A DNA stretch of 64,000 nt. It comes from Pseudomonas sp. SG20056 (GTDB lineage: Bacteria > Pseudomonadota > Gammaproteobacteria > Pseudomonadales > Pseudomonadaceae). This document shows positions 1 to 7,685 of this stretch, in pieces. How positions within the stretch are numbered: position 1 is the stretch's first letter; each line of letters starts with the position of its first letter. Below the pieces are notes generated by a model. It made no database searches. It was not told the origin of the DNA and saw only the letters and a program-made list of their open reading frames with translations. The stretch is from contig NZ_CP134499.1 of the NCBI RefSeq assembly GCF_031764535.1, positions 3,162,001 through 3,226,000 of the forward strand, in the 5' to 3' direction. Both the position numbers and the translations under genes were made by a program.

Positions 1-585
1 GGGATCATCCCCCAGGCTGTTCAGGCCGAGCTGCGCTGGAATCTGCTCTGGGGTGATCACCTGACCCTGGCCATTCTTGAGCCAGACCTTGCGTGCATCC
101 TGCATGCGCTGCCAGAAGCTGGCCAGATCCGCGCTGTCGCTGAAGTTGTCGGTCACCTTGACCCACATCTGCAGCTTTGCACCGCCTTCAGGCTGCTCCC
201 ACAACGTGGTGAACGTATGGTGACCATCGGTCAGGTACAACTTACCCTCTGGGCCGACCACCACAGTTTTCATCTCACTGCTGCGTGAAGCCACTGCGCC
301 CTGGCAACTAAAGCTGTCCGGCTGATGCAGATTGGCGCCCTTTGGCACCTTACTGCTTTCGCCCTGGCCATTGCCCTCGCAGTACTCATCGAAGAGTTTG
401 TTCGGCTCTTTGGCAAAACGCCCCAGTTTGTAAAAAATCTGGTCATAACCCACCACGGCCTGGGTCGGGTGCAACTGTTCAAGGCGCACCTGCAACAACT
501 CACCGGGCTTGGCCGCACGGTAATCCTCAGCCACAGCCGCAGCACTCATACCCGCCATCAGTAGCAACACAGCCAAAACGCGCAT
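1..585 (-). CDS. Exported ParB-like nuclease-fold protein (ParBc_2 type), 3' end outside window
   Basis: The reading frame stays open from an ATG at 585 to the window edge, giving 195 codons; the C-terminus is missing. Residues 1-19 form a signal peptide (cleavage expected after AVA, before EDY), so the product is periplasmic or secreted. The mature part opens with a VRLEQLHPTQAVVGYDQ-type segment (about residues 33-49) and carries DGHHT at 120-124, both hallmarks of the putative ParB-like nuclease family (ParBc_2). These share the ParB/sulfiredoxin fold but their substrate is unknown. A good Shine-Dalgarno (GGAAGGA) precedes the start. It lies downstream of the porin gene but is separated from it by a terminator. 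Family assignment is from recall of the motifs; function is not established. Confidence 0.75.
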   Translation of the reverse strand, partial: MRVLAVLLLMAGMSAAAVAEDYRAAKPGELLQVRLEQLHPTQAVVGYDQIFYKLGRFAKEPNKLFDEYCEGNGQGESSKVPKGANLHQPDSFSCQGAVASRSSEMKTVVVGPEGKLYLTDGHHTFTTLWEQPEGGAKLQMWVKVTDNFSDSADLASFWQRMQDARKVWLKNGQGQVITPEQIPAQLGLNSLGDDP

Positions 586-611
586 CGGTCCTTCCCCACA
601 TAAAAATTGCG

Positions 612-639
612 AAAAAAAGCCCCGCACTAGGCGGGGCTT
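612..639 (-). terminator. Rho-independent terminator of the porin gene
   Basis: An AGCCCCGC/GCGGGGCT hairpin with a four-base loop is followed, on the minus strand, by a run of seven T. It lies about 30 bp beyond the porin stop codon and before the start of the exported ParB-like gene, so the two genes are probably separate transcripts. Confidence 0.85.
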
Positions 640-670
640 AAAGATAGGAGCAGCAGTTGAGCGGTGTTAC

Positions 671-2002
671 TTAGAACACGTACTGCAGACGACCAACGAT
701 GGCCTGGCCGTCGTCTTCTACTTTGTAGGTTTTGCCGTTCTTGGTCAGGCTGGCATTGGTGTTGACGTTGTCAACTTCATAATCGACGTAGTTCAAGCTC
801 ATGCGAATGGCTTTAGTCGGGAAGTAGTTGACGCCGACAACCATGGCACTGGTTTCAAACTCGTCATTGACGCTAACCGGAGCCACGCCAGCGATGATGT
901 TGGTGCTAACGGCGGAAGCATCACCGTCGATAGTGCTGTTTTCATAGCGGGCAAACACTTCGATTGCACCGGCTTCAGTTGGTTTATCCCACTTGCCATC
1001 GGCAGCTTTGAAACCACGAACACCGCCAAACATGTAGCCAACCTGAGCGTAGTAACCGTCAACATCAACGTCCTGGGAAGTGCCAGTTGTGCTCTTGCCA
1101 CTGATGCTACGGCTGAAGTATTCGGCTTGTGCACGCAGACCGCCGAACTGGGCACCGGCTTCCAGCAACCACTCGATATCTTTGTCGGTCACGCGAGTAT
1201 CGGTGAAGGCCAGACGGTCATCACCATCACTGCGCAGGCCCATACGGGTGCGAACGCGGGCACGGTCGTCATCCGGGTTGTTGCTGTGGAAGTTGGCGCC
1301 GAGGTGAACAACGTCGGTACCGTTCATGTAAGGAGCCCAGTTGGCACGCAGCGTATAACCAAACGACTCATCGTTATCTGTATCGCCATCGTTGTATTCG
1401 GTCTTGTAGGTAGCAGCCTGAGCCAGCAGACCATAATTGTCGCCGCTGTGTTTAACCGCCACGCCAAAGTTGGTGTCTTCGTCACCATTGAGGTAGTCGT
1501 ACATGAACGGACGCTCAATACCAGTGATCCACGAAGAGCTGGTGGTGTTTTCCAAGCCGTAATCCACGCCAAAACGACCAATGGTCACGCTGGCAAAATC
1601 AAGACCGTCGTAGCTGAAGTAGGCATCGGTAAACTCAGTCGCGTTGTCATCCGAACCATCGTGTTCCAGGGTGAAACCGTAACCCCAGTTCTTGTACGCA
1701 ACACCTTCGATAGACAGCTCAGCACGACGGATATAGGTGTTGAAAGTGCTATCGAACGGGCTGTCCTCTGCTGCGGCGCGCAGACCATCAAAGTTGGTGG
1801 CATCCCACTGCAGCTTGCCGCCCAGTTTGAAGCTGAATTCTTTGTCGGTGGTGGCGACTTCCAGGCCACCCTTGGTCTTGATCACGAGATCGGCGCCGTC
1901 AGTGGTGACGGTACCGGCGAAAGCCTGGGCGGAAACGGCCAGGGCCAGAGCGCTGGTTGCGAAGCCGGCCATTACTCCACGAAAGCTGTGCTTACGGATC
2001 AT
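671..2002 (-). CDS. OprO/OprP-type phosphate-selective porin
   Basis: The 443-residue product has a signal peptide (residues 1-29, cleavage after AFA) and ends in RLQYVF. The C-terminal phenylalanine is the typical outer-membrane beta-barrel sorting signal. Alternating amphipathic segments and a short N-terminal region resembling a periplasmic coiled-coil turn fit the phosphate-selective porin O/P family, which forms anion-selective trimers for phosphate or polyphosphate. I saw no clear Pho box (paired CTGTCAT repeats) in the 226 bp upstream, so phosphate control is not supported here and the real substrate may differ. A GAGGAA ribosome site precedes the ATG. It is a monocistronic unit with its own terminator. 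I cannot tell oprO from oprP and leave the symbol blank. Confidence 0.88.
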   Translation of the reverse strand: MIRKHSFRGVMAGFATSALALAVSAQAFAGTVTTDGADLVIKTKGGLEVATTDKEFSFKLGGKLQWDATNFDGLRAAAEDSPFDSTFNTYIRRAELSIEGVAYKNWGYGFTLEHDGSDDNATEFTDAYFSYDGLDFASVTIGRFGVDYGLENTTSSSWITGIERPFMYDYLNGDEDTNFGVAVKHSGDNYGLLAQAATYKTEYNDGDTDNDESFGYTLRANWAPYMNGTDVVHLGANFHSNNPDDDRARVRTRMGLRSDGDDRLAFTDTRVTDKDIEWLLEAGAQFGGLRAQAEYFSRSISGKSTTGTSQDVDVDGYYAQVGYMFGGVRGFKAADGKWDKPTEAGAIEVFARYENSTIDGDASAVSTNIIAGVAPVSVNDEFETSAMVVGVNYFPTKAIRMSLNYVDYEVDNVNTNASLTKNGKTYKVEDDGQAIVGRLQYVF

Positions 2003-2192
2003 CGAAGATTCCTCTAAATGGACTTTTAAGTGTTGAAAACACCCGAGCGCTGGGGCTCGTTCGTGCTGGAGGGAATCTTGGCGGCGGGATATTTCAGGGC
2101 AGTTGCTGATATATAAATATTTGATTACAACGGAACTTTTTACTTCCTTTGCCTATAACGCAGCGGCAGCGCTCTAGCACAGGCATGCCAGC

Positions 2193-2219
2193 GGCCCACC
2201 GCCATTGCAGCGGCGGGCC
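2193..2219 (-). terminator. Hairpin downstream of the hvfD/doxX gene
   Basis: GGCCC(G)CCGC and GCGG(T)GGGCC arms pair across a short loop just beyond the stop codon of the DoxX gene on the minus strand. There is no T-run, so it may be a weak terminator or an RNA-stabilising 3' hairpin closing the four-gene operon. Confidence 0.45.
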
Positions 2220-2228
2220 AAATTCGGC

Positions 2229-2828
2229 TTATGGTTGCTTGCGCATGGCATTGGCCAACCAGTAGTCCAGGCTCAACCAGCGCCCCGCGCCGCTGAAGAA
2301 CAGCGCCACTAGCATCACCAGATAAGTGGCAGCAAACTCGATGCCGTTGTTCAGCACCACCAGCTTGCCGCTGCTGGTCAGCCAGTCGTAATTGCCGTGC
2401 TCTTTGAGCAGTTCGCGGGCGCGTTCAAGCTTACCCACCGATTCCATGACCCGCTCATTAGCAAACGGCGCACTGGCATCGGCAATCGCCTGCCAACCGT
2501 AGGGCAGGTGCACGGCGAAGATCGCCACCAGCATGGTGACGATCAACGGGATGCTGACCCAGCGCACCGCCAGGCCGAATAACAGCAGCAGCGCCCCGCC
2601 CGCCTCGGTCAGGGCAGCGGCCCAGGCCAGCAACTCGGGGAATGGCAAACCCAGACCCCAATCCGGGTTGCCGAACCAGGCGGCGGTGGCGTCGATGTCC
2701 GCCAGTTTGTGCATACCGGCCATCCAGAACACCGGCACCAGGTACAGGCGCAGCAATAATGGGCCGATAAAATCCAGACGACGGGTAGCGTCCAGGGCAT
2801 CCTGGAGACGATTGAAAAAGCTCAGCAT
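2229..2828 (-). CDS. hvfD: DoxX-family membrane protein, HvfD/BufD-like
   Basis: The 199-residue protein has four predicted membrane helices: around residues 20-38, 65-88 and 91-110, and a C-terminal one near 165-182. This is the layout of DoxX/DoxD proteins. RLYLVPVFWMAGMHKL near residue 27 is the typical first-helix motif, and ALTEAGGALLLLFG near 71 is also conserved. In H. influenzae hvfABCD, Cupriavidus gigPABT and bufferin operons, a DoxX protein closes the operon. It may supply or receive electrons or act in transport, but its role is unproven. It lies 45 bp after the DUF2063 gene with a clear GGAG ribosome site. The family call is strong; the functional tie to the peptide rests on operon structure. 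Confidence 0.85.
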   Translation of the reverse strand: MLSFFNRLQDALDATRRLDFIGPLLLRLYLVPVFWMAGMHKLADIDATAAWFGNPDWGLGLPFPELLAWAAALTEAGGALLLLFGLAVRWVSIPLIVTMLVAIFAVHLPYGWQAIADASAPFANERVMESVGKLERARELLKEHGNYDWLTSSGKLVVLNNGIEFAATYLVMLVALFFSGAGRWLSLDYWLANAMRKQP

Positions 2829-2873
2829 GGGACATCTCCGCAGGTCGACACCGAGGGTGCCGGGGTCAAGTGA

Positions 2874-3581
2874 TTAGGTGACGGGGGAATACCAGATTTC
2901 CTGGCGGCCCCATTCCGCCAGCAGGTTGTGAGCGTTGCTGAAGTACTGCGTGTCGGCGCTCAGACCATGCTGCCGGGCCAAAGCCAACAATGCGGCGTCA
3001 GCGCCTTCACCAGCCTGCAGGCGTGTCGCCAGCTGATAGGCAAAGGGGCTGATTTGCATAAAGCGCACCTTGTCCTGCCCATCGCGCCAGACCAGCAAAC
3101 ACGTCGGCTCGCCCGGCGGCGTTGTCGGCTGGAAGTCGCCACCAATACGCTGCACCGGCCACTGATACGCCAGCGGCCAGGCCAGTGGCGACCAGCCCTG
3201 CATCGGCACTTCGGCCTCGCTGACATCCAACGCCAGCTCAACCCACTCGTAATGCGCCAGTTCGAGGATAAATGGCGGATCGCCTGCTTCGGCGACATAG
3301 CCCTGCTGCAACCAGGCGAGAAACTCCTGGCTGATTTGCAAGAAATACGGCGTGCGTGCCTGGTGCTCGGCGATAAAACTGCGCACCAGACGCTGCCAGC
3401 GATCAGCCTCGATCAGGCGGTGCAGCACCGGGAAGGCGCCGCTGATAAAGCCTTCGATATTGTTGAAGAACAGTGCTTCATACACTGCCATCCGCTCGGC
3501 CGTAACGCCCTCCAGCAAGGGCTGCTCTGCCGGTTGGCGAATCCGCGCGGCAAACGCGCACTGTGCGCCAACGCCACTCAT
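2874..3581 (-). CDS. hvfC: DUF2063 partner protein of the MNIO enzyme, HvfC/BufC-like
   Basis: The 235-residue protein has the DUF2063 N-terminal region at about 10-95 (helical, FFNNIEGFISGAFPVL near residue 38 and RSFIAEH near 67) followed by a smaller beta-rich C-terminal domain. DUF2063 was first annotated as a putative DNA-binding domain. In MNIO RiPP clusters it works as the partner that delivers the precursor peptide to the DUF692 enzyme. Its ATG overlaps the stop codon of the DUF692 gene (ATGA, 4 bp), so the two proteins are translationally coupled as expected for a complex. No DNA-binding role need be assumed. Confident family call; recognition of this specific peptide is inferred from context. 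Confidence 0.88.
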   Translation of the reverse strand: MSGVGAQCAFAARIRQPAEQPLLEGVTAERMAVYEALFFNNIEGFISGAFPVLHRLIEADRWQRLVRSFIAEHQARTPYFLQISQEFLAWLQQGYVAEAGDPPFILELAHYEWVELALDVSEAEVPMQGWSPLAWPLAYQWPVQRIGGDFQPTTPPGEPTCLLVWRDGQDKVRFMQISPFAYQLATRLQAGEGADAALLALARQHGLSADTQYFSNAHNLLAEWGRQEIWYSPVT

Positions 3582-4432
3582 GTGCCGTAGCCTCTAAACG
3601 GAGCGGCAACCGATGTCGCAGCTGCTTGCAGCTGACGAATCTGCGCCACCTCGGCATACAGCTCGGCAATCGGCGGGAAGTTGAAGTCCCGTTCCAGCAA
3701 AGTCGGGCGCACACCGTGAACGGCGTAGGCCTGTTCCAGCAGCGCCCACACTGGGTCGATCACCGGCGCGCCGTGAGTGTCGATCTTCAAATCACTGGCC
3801 TGGTCGTAATGCCCGGCCACATGCAGATAGGCGATGCGCGCACTGGGCAGACTGGCGATATAGCCCGACGCATCAAAGTTGAAATTGATGCTGTTGACGA
3901 AGACGTTATTCACGTCGAGCAACAGCTGACAGTCGGCCTGCTCCAGCACCGCGCTGACAAACGCCGCTTCATCCAGCTCGCCCGGCAACTGCGCATAGGC
4001 CGAGACGTTCTCGATGATCAGCGGACGCTCCAGCACGTCCTGCACGATGCGCACGCGCTCGGCGATACGCCGCACCGACTCCTCGGAAAACGGCAGCGGC
4101 ATCAGGTCATACAGCTGGCCATGGTCGGCGCAAGCCGACAGATGCTCGCTGTAACCGCGCACGCCATGCAGGTCGAGAAAGCCCTTGATGGCTTTGAGCA
4201 GCTCGATATCCAACGGCGAAAAGCCACCGAGGTTAAGGGACAGACCATGGCAGAGCAGCGGCAGGCGCTCGCTCAGGGCACGCAGCTGCTTGCCCAGGCG
4301 CCCACCGACACCGATCCAGTTCTCCGGCGCCAGCTCGAGGAAATCCACCTCGTCTGTGCTGCACTCCTGCAGCGCGCCAAGCAGGCCGCGACGCAGGCCC
4401 AGCCCGGCACCGTTAACGAAATCCATCTGCAT
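3578..4432 (-). CDS. hvfB: DUF692 multinuclear non-heme iron oxidase (MNIO), HvfB/BufB-like RiPP-modifying enzyme
   Basis: A TIM-barrel DUF692 enzyme of 284 residues from the ATG at 4432; an in-frame GTG at 4447 would add five residues, but AGGGG is well placed for the ATG. Likely iron ligands and active-site residues lie in CHG (61-63), SEH (95-97), IENVSAY (140-146), LLDVNN (171-176), HVAGH (204-208), DTHG (218-221) and LLERD (245-249), all typical of the family. MNIOs oxidise cysteine-containing peptides. HvfB converts EGKCG motifs to oxazolone/thioamide groups that bind copper. The gene directly follows the EGKCG-repeat precursor and overlaps hvfC, so that chemistry is the likely role. 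The exact product is inference. Confidence 0.92.
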   Translation of the reverse strand: MQMDFVNGAGLGLRRGLLGALQECSTDEVDFLELAPENWIGVGGRLGKQLRALSERLPLLCHGLSLNLGGFSPLDIELLKAIKGFLDLHGVRGYSEHLSACADHGQLYDLMPLPFSEESVRRIAERVRIVQDVLERPLIIENVSAYAQLPGELDEAAFVSAVLEQADCQLLLDVNNVFVNSINFNFDASGYIASLPSARIAYLHVAGHYDQASDLKIDTHGAPVIDPVWALLEQAYAVHGVRPTLLERDFNFPPIAELYAEVAQIRQLQAAATSVAAPFRGYGT

Positions 4433-4455
4433 GCTCTGCCCCTGCACTCAGTCCG

Positions 4456-4755
4456 TTACTCGGCTTTCTGCTCGCCGCCGCATTTGCCTTCACCGCACTT
4501 GCCTTCGCCTTCGGCCTTGGCTTCGCCACCGCATTTACCCTCGCCGCACTTGCCTTCGCCTTCGGCTTTTTTCATTTCGCCGCCGCATTTGCCTTCGCCG
4601 CAGCTGCCTTCAGCGGACTTTTCGCCAGCAGCCAGGCTGTAGCCGCTGCTCAGTTCCTGTGCGGCAAACGGGTTGCTCGCGGCCTGCACGCTCAATGCAG
4701 CGCTGCTCAGCAGTACCGCGCCCAGGGATGCAACAACAGTGTTCAGATGGTTCAT
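4456..4755 (-). CDS. hvfA: EGKCG-repeat RiPP precursor peptide, HvfA/bufferin-like
   Basis: A 99-residue exported peptide. Residues 1-25 form a signal peptide (cleavage after VQA). The mature N-terminal part, about residues 26-48, looks like a leader, and the rest is a low-complexity core. The core has six cysteines, at 52, 57, 70, 75, 87 and 92, every one inside an EGxCG motif. They form three pairs (EGSCG-EGKCG, then two EGKCG-EGKCG) separated by Lys/Glu/Ala-rich linkers. HvfA of H. influenzae has the same motif, which HvfB/HvfC turn into copper-binding oxazolone/thioamide groups. The longer upstream reading frame in the same phase was rejected: ATG 4755 has GGAG seven bases upstream and opens the signal peptide. 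First gene of its operon. Confidence 0.9.
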   Translation of the reverse strand: MNHLNTVVASLGAVLLSSAALSVQAASNPFAAQELSSGYSLAAGEKSAEGSCGEGKCGGEMKKAEGEGKCGEGKCGGEAKAEGEGKCGEGKCGGEQKAE

Positions 4756-4809
4756 GGCAACGCTCCAATGGTGGTTTACAGTGGCGGCCGATTGGCTGCC
4801 TCGGCCCAA

Positions 4810-4837
4810 TAGACGAGGCCGACCGGCGGCTGTTACA
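4810..4837 (-). promoter_or_regulatory. Candidate ECF-sigma promoter of the hvf-like operon
   Basis: On the minus strand, TGTAAC (4832-4837) and CGTCTA (4810-4815) are separated by 16 bp. This is the layout of extracytoplasmic-function sigma promoters (AAC in the -35, CGTC in the -10). Transcription would start near 4803, about 48 bases before the hvfA ATG. MNIO bufferin operons in Caulobacter are controlled by an ECF sigma factor. No sigma or anti-sigma gene lies in this window, so the regulator would be encoded elsewhere. Confidence 0.5.
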
Positions 4838-4965
4838 GCTGCGCTGAAAAAATTTCGCAACCCAGCTGACGCCTGCTAAACCCTAGAAGATTTTTGCCGC
4901 CAGCCAAGCGATCCGGCACACTACGCCCCCCGAGCAAATGCTCGTTTTCAGCCTGCAGACTCCGT

Positions 4966-7449
4966 ATGACCCGATCTCCGCTCCGCCGTCTCGTTTTTGG
5001 CACCTTGCGCCGCGTGCTGTACCTCTGGGTGCGCTCGGAAACCATCAACCAGTCCGCCTTTACCCTCAAGCTCGACCGCAGCAAGCCGGTGTTCTACGTG
5101 CTGCAGCAGCCGTCGCTGAGTGACCTGGCGGTGGTCGATACGGAATGCCGCAAGGCCGGCCTGCCGCGCCCGGTGCTACCGGTGGCCGTGGGTGAATTGC
5201 TGGAGCCTGCCGCCTTCTTCTACCTGACCCCGGAGCCCGACTGGCTCGGCCGGCAGGACAAACGCGGCATCTCGCCCACCCTGCAACGCCTGGTCAGCGC
5301 GCTGAGCCAGCATGCCGTGGACGACGCGCAGATCATTCCGGTCAGCGTGTTCTGGGGCCAGTCGCCGGACCGCGAAACCAGCCCGTGGAAGCTGCTGTTC
5401 GCCGACAGCTGGGCGGTCACCGGGCGTCTGCGCCGCTTGGTAAGCATCCTGATTCTCGGCCGCAAGACCCGCGTGCAGTTCTCCACGCCGATTCATCTGC
5501 GCGAGCTGGTCGAGCAGGACAAAGGCCACGAGCGCACCCTGCGCATGGTCCAGCGCATCCTGCGCGTGCACTTCCGCAATCAGAAAGCCGCCGTGATCGG
5601 CCCGGACGTGTCGCACCGGCGCAACCTGGTCAAAGGCCTGGTGCATGGCCCGCAGGTGCGCCAGGCGATCATCGAAGAAGCCGAACGCGAGAACATCAGC
5701 CTGGAGAAGGCTGAAAGCCAGGCTCTGCGCTATGGCAACGAGATCGCCTCGGACTACACCTACACCGCCATTCGCTTCCTCGAACTGGTGCTGAGCTGGT
5801 TCTGGAACAAGATCTACGACGGCATCAAGGTCAACCATATCGAAGGCGTGCAGGAAGTCGCCCAGGGCCACGAGGTGATCTATGTGCCCTGCCACCGCAG
5901 CCATATCGACTACCTGCTGCTGTCCTACCTGCTGTTCCGCAACGGCCTGACGCCGCCGCACATCGCTGCCGGCATCAACCTCAACATGCCGGTGATCGGC
6001 GGCCTGCTGCGGCGTGGCGGCGCGTTCTTTATGCGCCGCACCTTCAAGGGCAACCCGCTGTACACCGCGGTGTTCAACGAATACCTGCACACCCTGTTCA
6101 GCAAGGGCTTCCCGGTCGAGTACTTCGTCGAAGGCGGCCGTTCTCGCACCGGGCGCATGCTGCAACCGAAAACCGGGATGCTGGCCATCACCATGCGCAG
6201 CTTTTTGCGCAGCAACCGCCTGCCGGTGGTCTTCGTGCCGGTGTATATCGGCTATGAGCGCGTACTGGAAGGCCGCACCTACCTGGGCGAGCTGCGCGGC
6301 GCGAGCAAGAAGAAGGAGTCGATCTTCGACATCTTCAAGGTCATCGGCGCGCTCAAGCAGCGCTTTGGCCATGTCTGGGTCAACTTCGGCGAGCCGATCA
6401 AGCTGGCGGAGTTCCTCGACCAGCAGCAGCCCGACTGGCGCGAGCAGGATTACGGCACCCAATACCGCCCGGCCTGGCTGAATGAAGCCACCAACAACCT
6501 CGGCGAACGCGTGGCCCAACACCTTAACGAGGCGGCGGCGATCAACCCGGTCAACCTGGTGGCCCTGGCGCTGCTCTCCACCAGCAAGCTGGCCCTGGAC
6601 GAACGCGCCCTGTCGCGGGTGCTCGACCTCTACCTGGCCCTGCTGCGCAGCGTGCCCTACTCGCCGCACACCACCCTGCCAGACGGCAATGGCCAGGCGC
6701 TGATCGAATACGTGCAGAAGATGGACCTGCTCGCCGAACAGAAGGACGCCCTCGGCAAGATCCTTTACCTGGACGAGCAGAACGCCGTTCTGATGACCTA
6801 CTACCGCAACAACGTGCTGCACATCTTCGCCCTGCCGGCGTTGCTGGCGAGCTTCTTCCAGAGCAGCGCACGGATGAGCCGCGAGCAGATCCTGCGCTTT
6901 ACTCGCGCACTCTACCCCTACCTGCAAGCCGAGCTGTTTATCCGCTGGAACCTGGATGAGCTGGACGGCGTGGTCGATCAGTGGCTGACCGCCTTCGTTG
7001 AACAGGGCCTGCTCAAGCTCGATGGCGACATGTACGTGCGCCCGGCACCCAGCTCGCGCGAATTCGTCCTGCTCACCCTGCTGGCCCGCGCAATCGTGCA
7101 GACCCTGCAGCGCTTCTACATGGCCACTGCCCTGCTACTGAATGCCGGGCAGAACTCCATCAGCGCCGAAGAGCTGGAAGACCTCTGCACCGTGATGGCC
7201 CAGCGCCTGTCGATCCTGCATGGCCTCAACGCCCCGGAGTTCTTCGACAAGAGCCTGTTCCGCCACTTTATCCAGAGCCTGCTCGACCAGGGCGTGCTGC
7301 GTCAGGATGAAGCCGGCAAACTCAGCCACCACCCGCTGCTCAGCGAACTGGCCGAAGGCGCCGCCAAGCGCGTGCTACCGGCGGAGATTCGCCTGTCGAT
7401 CCGCCAGGTGGCCATGGATCGCAACGAGGATGTCGCCGAGCCGGTGTAA
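4966..7449 (+). CDS. plsB: Glycerol-3-phosphate 1-O-acyltransferase PlsB
   Basis: PlsB transfers an acyl group from acyl-ACP or acyl-CoA to sn-glycerol-3-phosphate, the first step of phospholipid synthesis, at the inner membrane. The 827-residue length matches pseudomonad PlsB (about 830). The acyltransferase core has the catalytic HX4D box as HRSHID at residues 310-315, and [11 protein letters not shown] near 386-396 is the glycerol-phosphate binding block. I chose ATG 4966 (MTRSPLRRL) because an in-frame extension to 4894 adds a poorly conserved stretch, and the known P. aeruginosa protein begins with the same MTR..PLRRL pattern. The gene is divergent from hvfA. A small conserved gene follows 20 bp downstream. 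Confidence 0.95.
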   Translation: MTRSPLRRLVFGTLRRVLYLWVRSETINQSAFTLKLDRSKPVFYVLQQPSLSDLAVVDTECRKAGLPRPVLPVAVGELLEPAAFFYLTPEPDWLGRQDKRGISPTLQRLVSALSQHAVDDAQIIPVSVFWGQSPDRETSPWKLLFADSWAVTGRLRRLVSILILGRKTRVQFSTPIHLRELVEQDKGHERTLRMVQRILRVHFRNQKAAVIGPDVSHRRNLVKGLVHGPQVRQAIIEEAERENISLEKAESQALRYGNEIASDYTYTAIRFLELVLSWFWNKIYDGIKVNHIEGVQEVAQGHEVIYVPCHRSHIDYLLLSYLLFRNGLTPPHIAAGINLNMPVIGGLLRRGGAFFMRRTFKGNPLYTAVFNEYLHTLFSKGFPVEYFVEGGRSRTGRMLQPKTGMLAITMRSFLRSNRLPVVFVPVYIGYERVLEGRTYLGELRGASKKKESIFDIFKVIGALKQRFGHVWVNFGEPIKLAEFLDQQQPDWREQDYGTQYRPAWLNEATNNLGERVAQHLNEAAAINPVNLVALALLSTSKLALDERALSRVLDLYLALLRSVPYSPHTTLPDGNGQALIEYVQKMDLLAEQKDALGKILYLDEQNAVLMTYYRNNVLHIFALPALLASFFQSSARMSREQILRFTRALYPYLQAELFIRWNLDELDGVVDQWLTAFVEQGLLKLDGDMYVRPAPSSREFVLLTLLARAIVQTLQRFYMATALLLNAGQNSISAEELEDLCTVMAQRLSILHGLNAPEFFDKSLFRHFIQSLLDQGVLRQDEAGKLSHHPLLSELAEGAAKRVLPAEIRLSIRQVAMDRNEDVAEPV

Positions 7450-7469
7450 ACCGGCCTGGCCGCAGCGTT

Positions 7470-7685
7470 ATGAGCGAAACTGACGACAACTCCGCACGGC
7501 CCTCCCGTGCGGCGTTTCACCAAGCCAACCAGACCCGCGCTGAAGCTGAAGCCCAGCGCCTGCTGGCTGCCAAGGCCGAGCTGGGTGGCCGTTGGCTTAG
7601 CTGGGTCGCCGCCGAGCTGTACGCTCTCAAGCCCGCCGCTTACGCACAGATGGTGCGTCGCGAGTTGCAGCGCTTAAACAGCTAG
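7470..7685 (+). CDS. Small conserved hypothetical protein downstream of plsB
   Basis: A 71-residue protein, basic and alanine/arginine-rich, probably helical ([18 protein letters not shown] in the middle, [21 protein letters not shown] near the C-terminus). No signal peptide, cysteines or recognised domain. It sits 20 bp after plsB on the same strand, so co-transcription is likely. The ribosome site is weak, which leaves some doubt that it is expressed. Its TAG stop shares the palindrome CTAG (7682-7685) with the stop of the convergent chemoreceptor gene. I do not recognise a function. Confidence 0.6.
   Translation: MSETDDNSARPSRAAFHQANQTRAEAEAQRLLAAKAELGGRWLSWVAAELYALKPAAYAQMVRRELQRLNS

Noticed and set aside
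2003..2228. Pho box for the porin gene
   Set aside because: No paired CTGTCAT-type repeats found in this interval.
4456..4645. CRISPR-like regular repeats
   Set aside because: The regularity comes from the codons of EGKCG motifs in a peptide gene; units are short and unequal and there are no unique spacers.
4894..4965. Upstream start for plsB adding 24 residues
   Set aside because: The added residues do not match known PlsB N-termini, and ATG 4966 gives the expected MTR..PLRRL start.
5176..6927. Long minus-strand reading frame opposite plsB
   Set aside because: Antisense to plsB, with Val/Gln/His/Asp-rich sequence typical of GC-rich shadow frames and no ribosome site.
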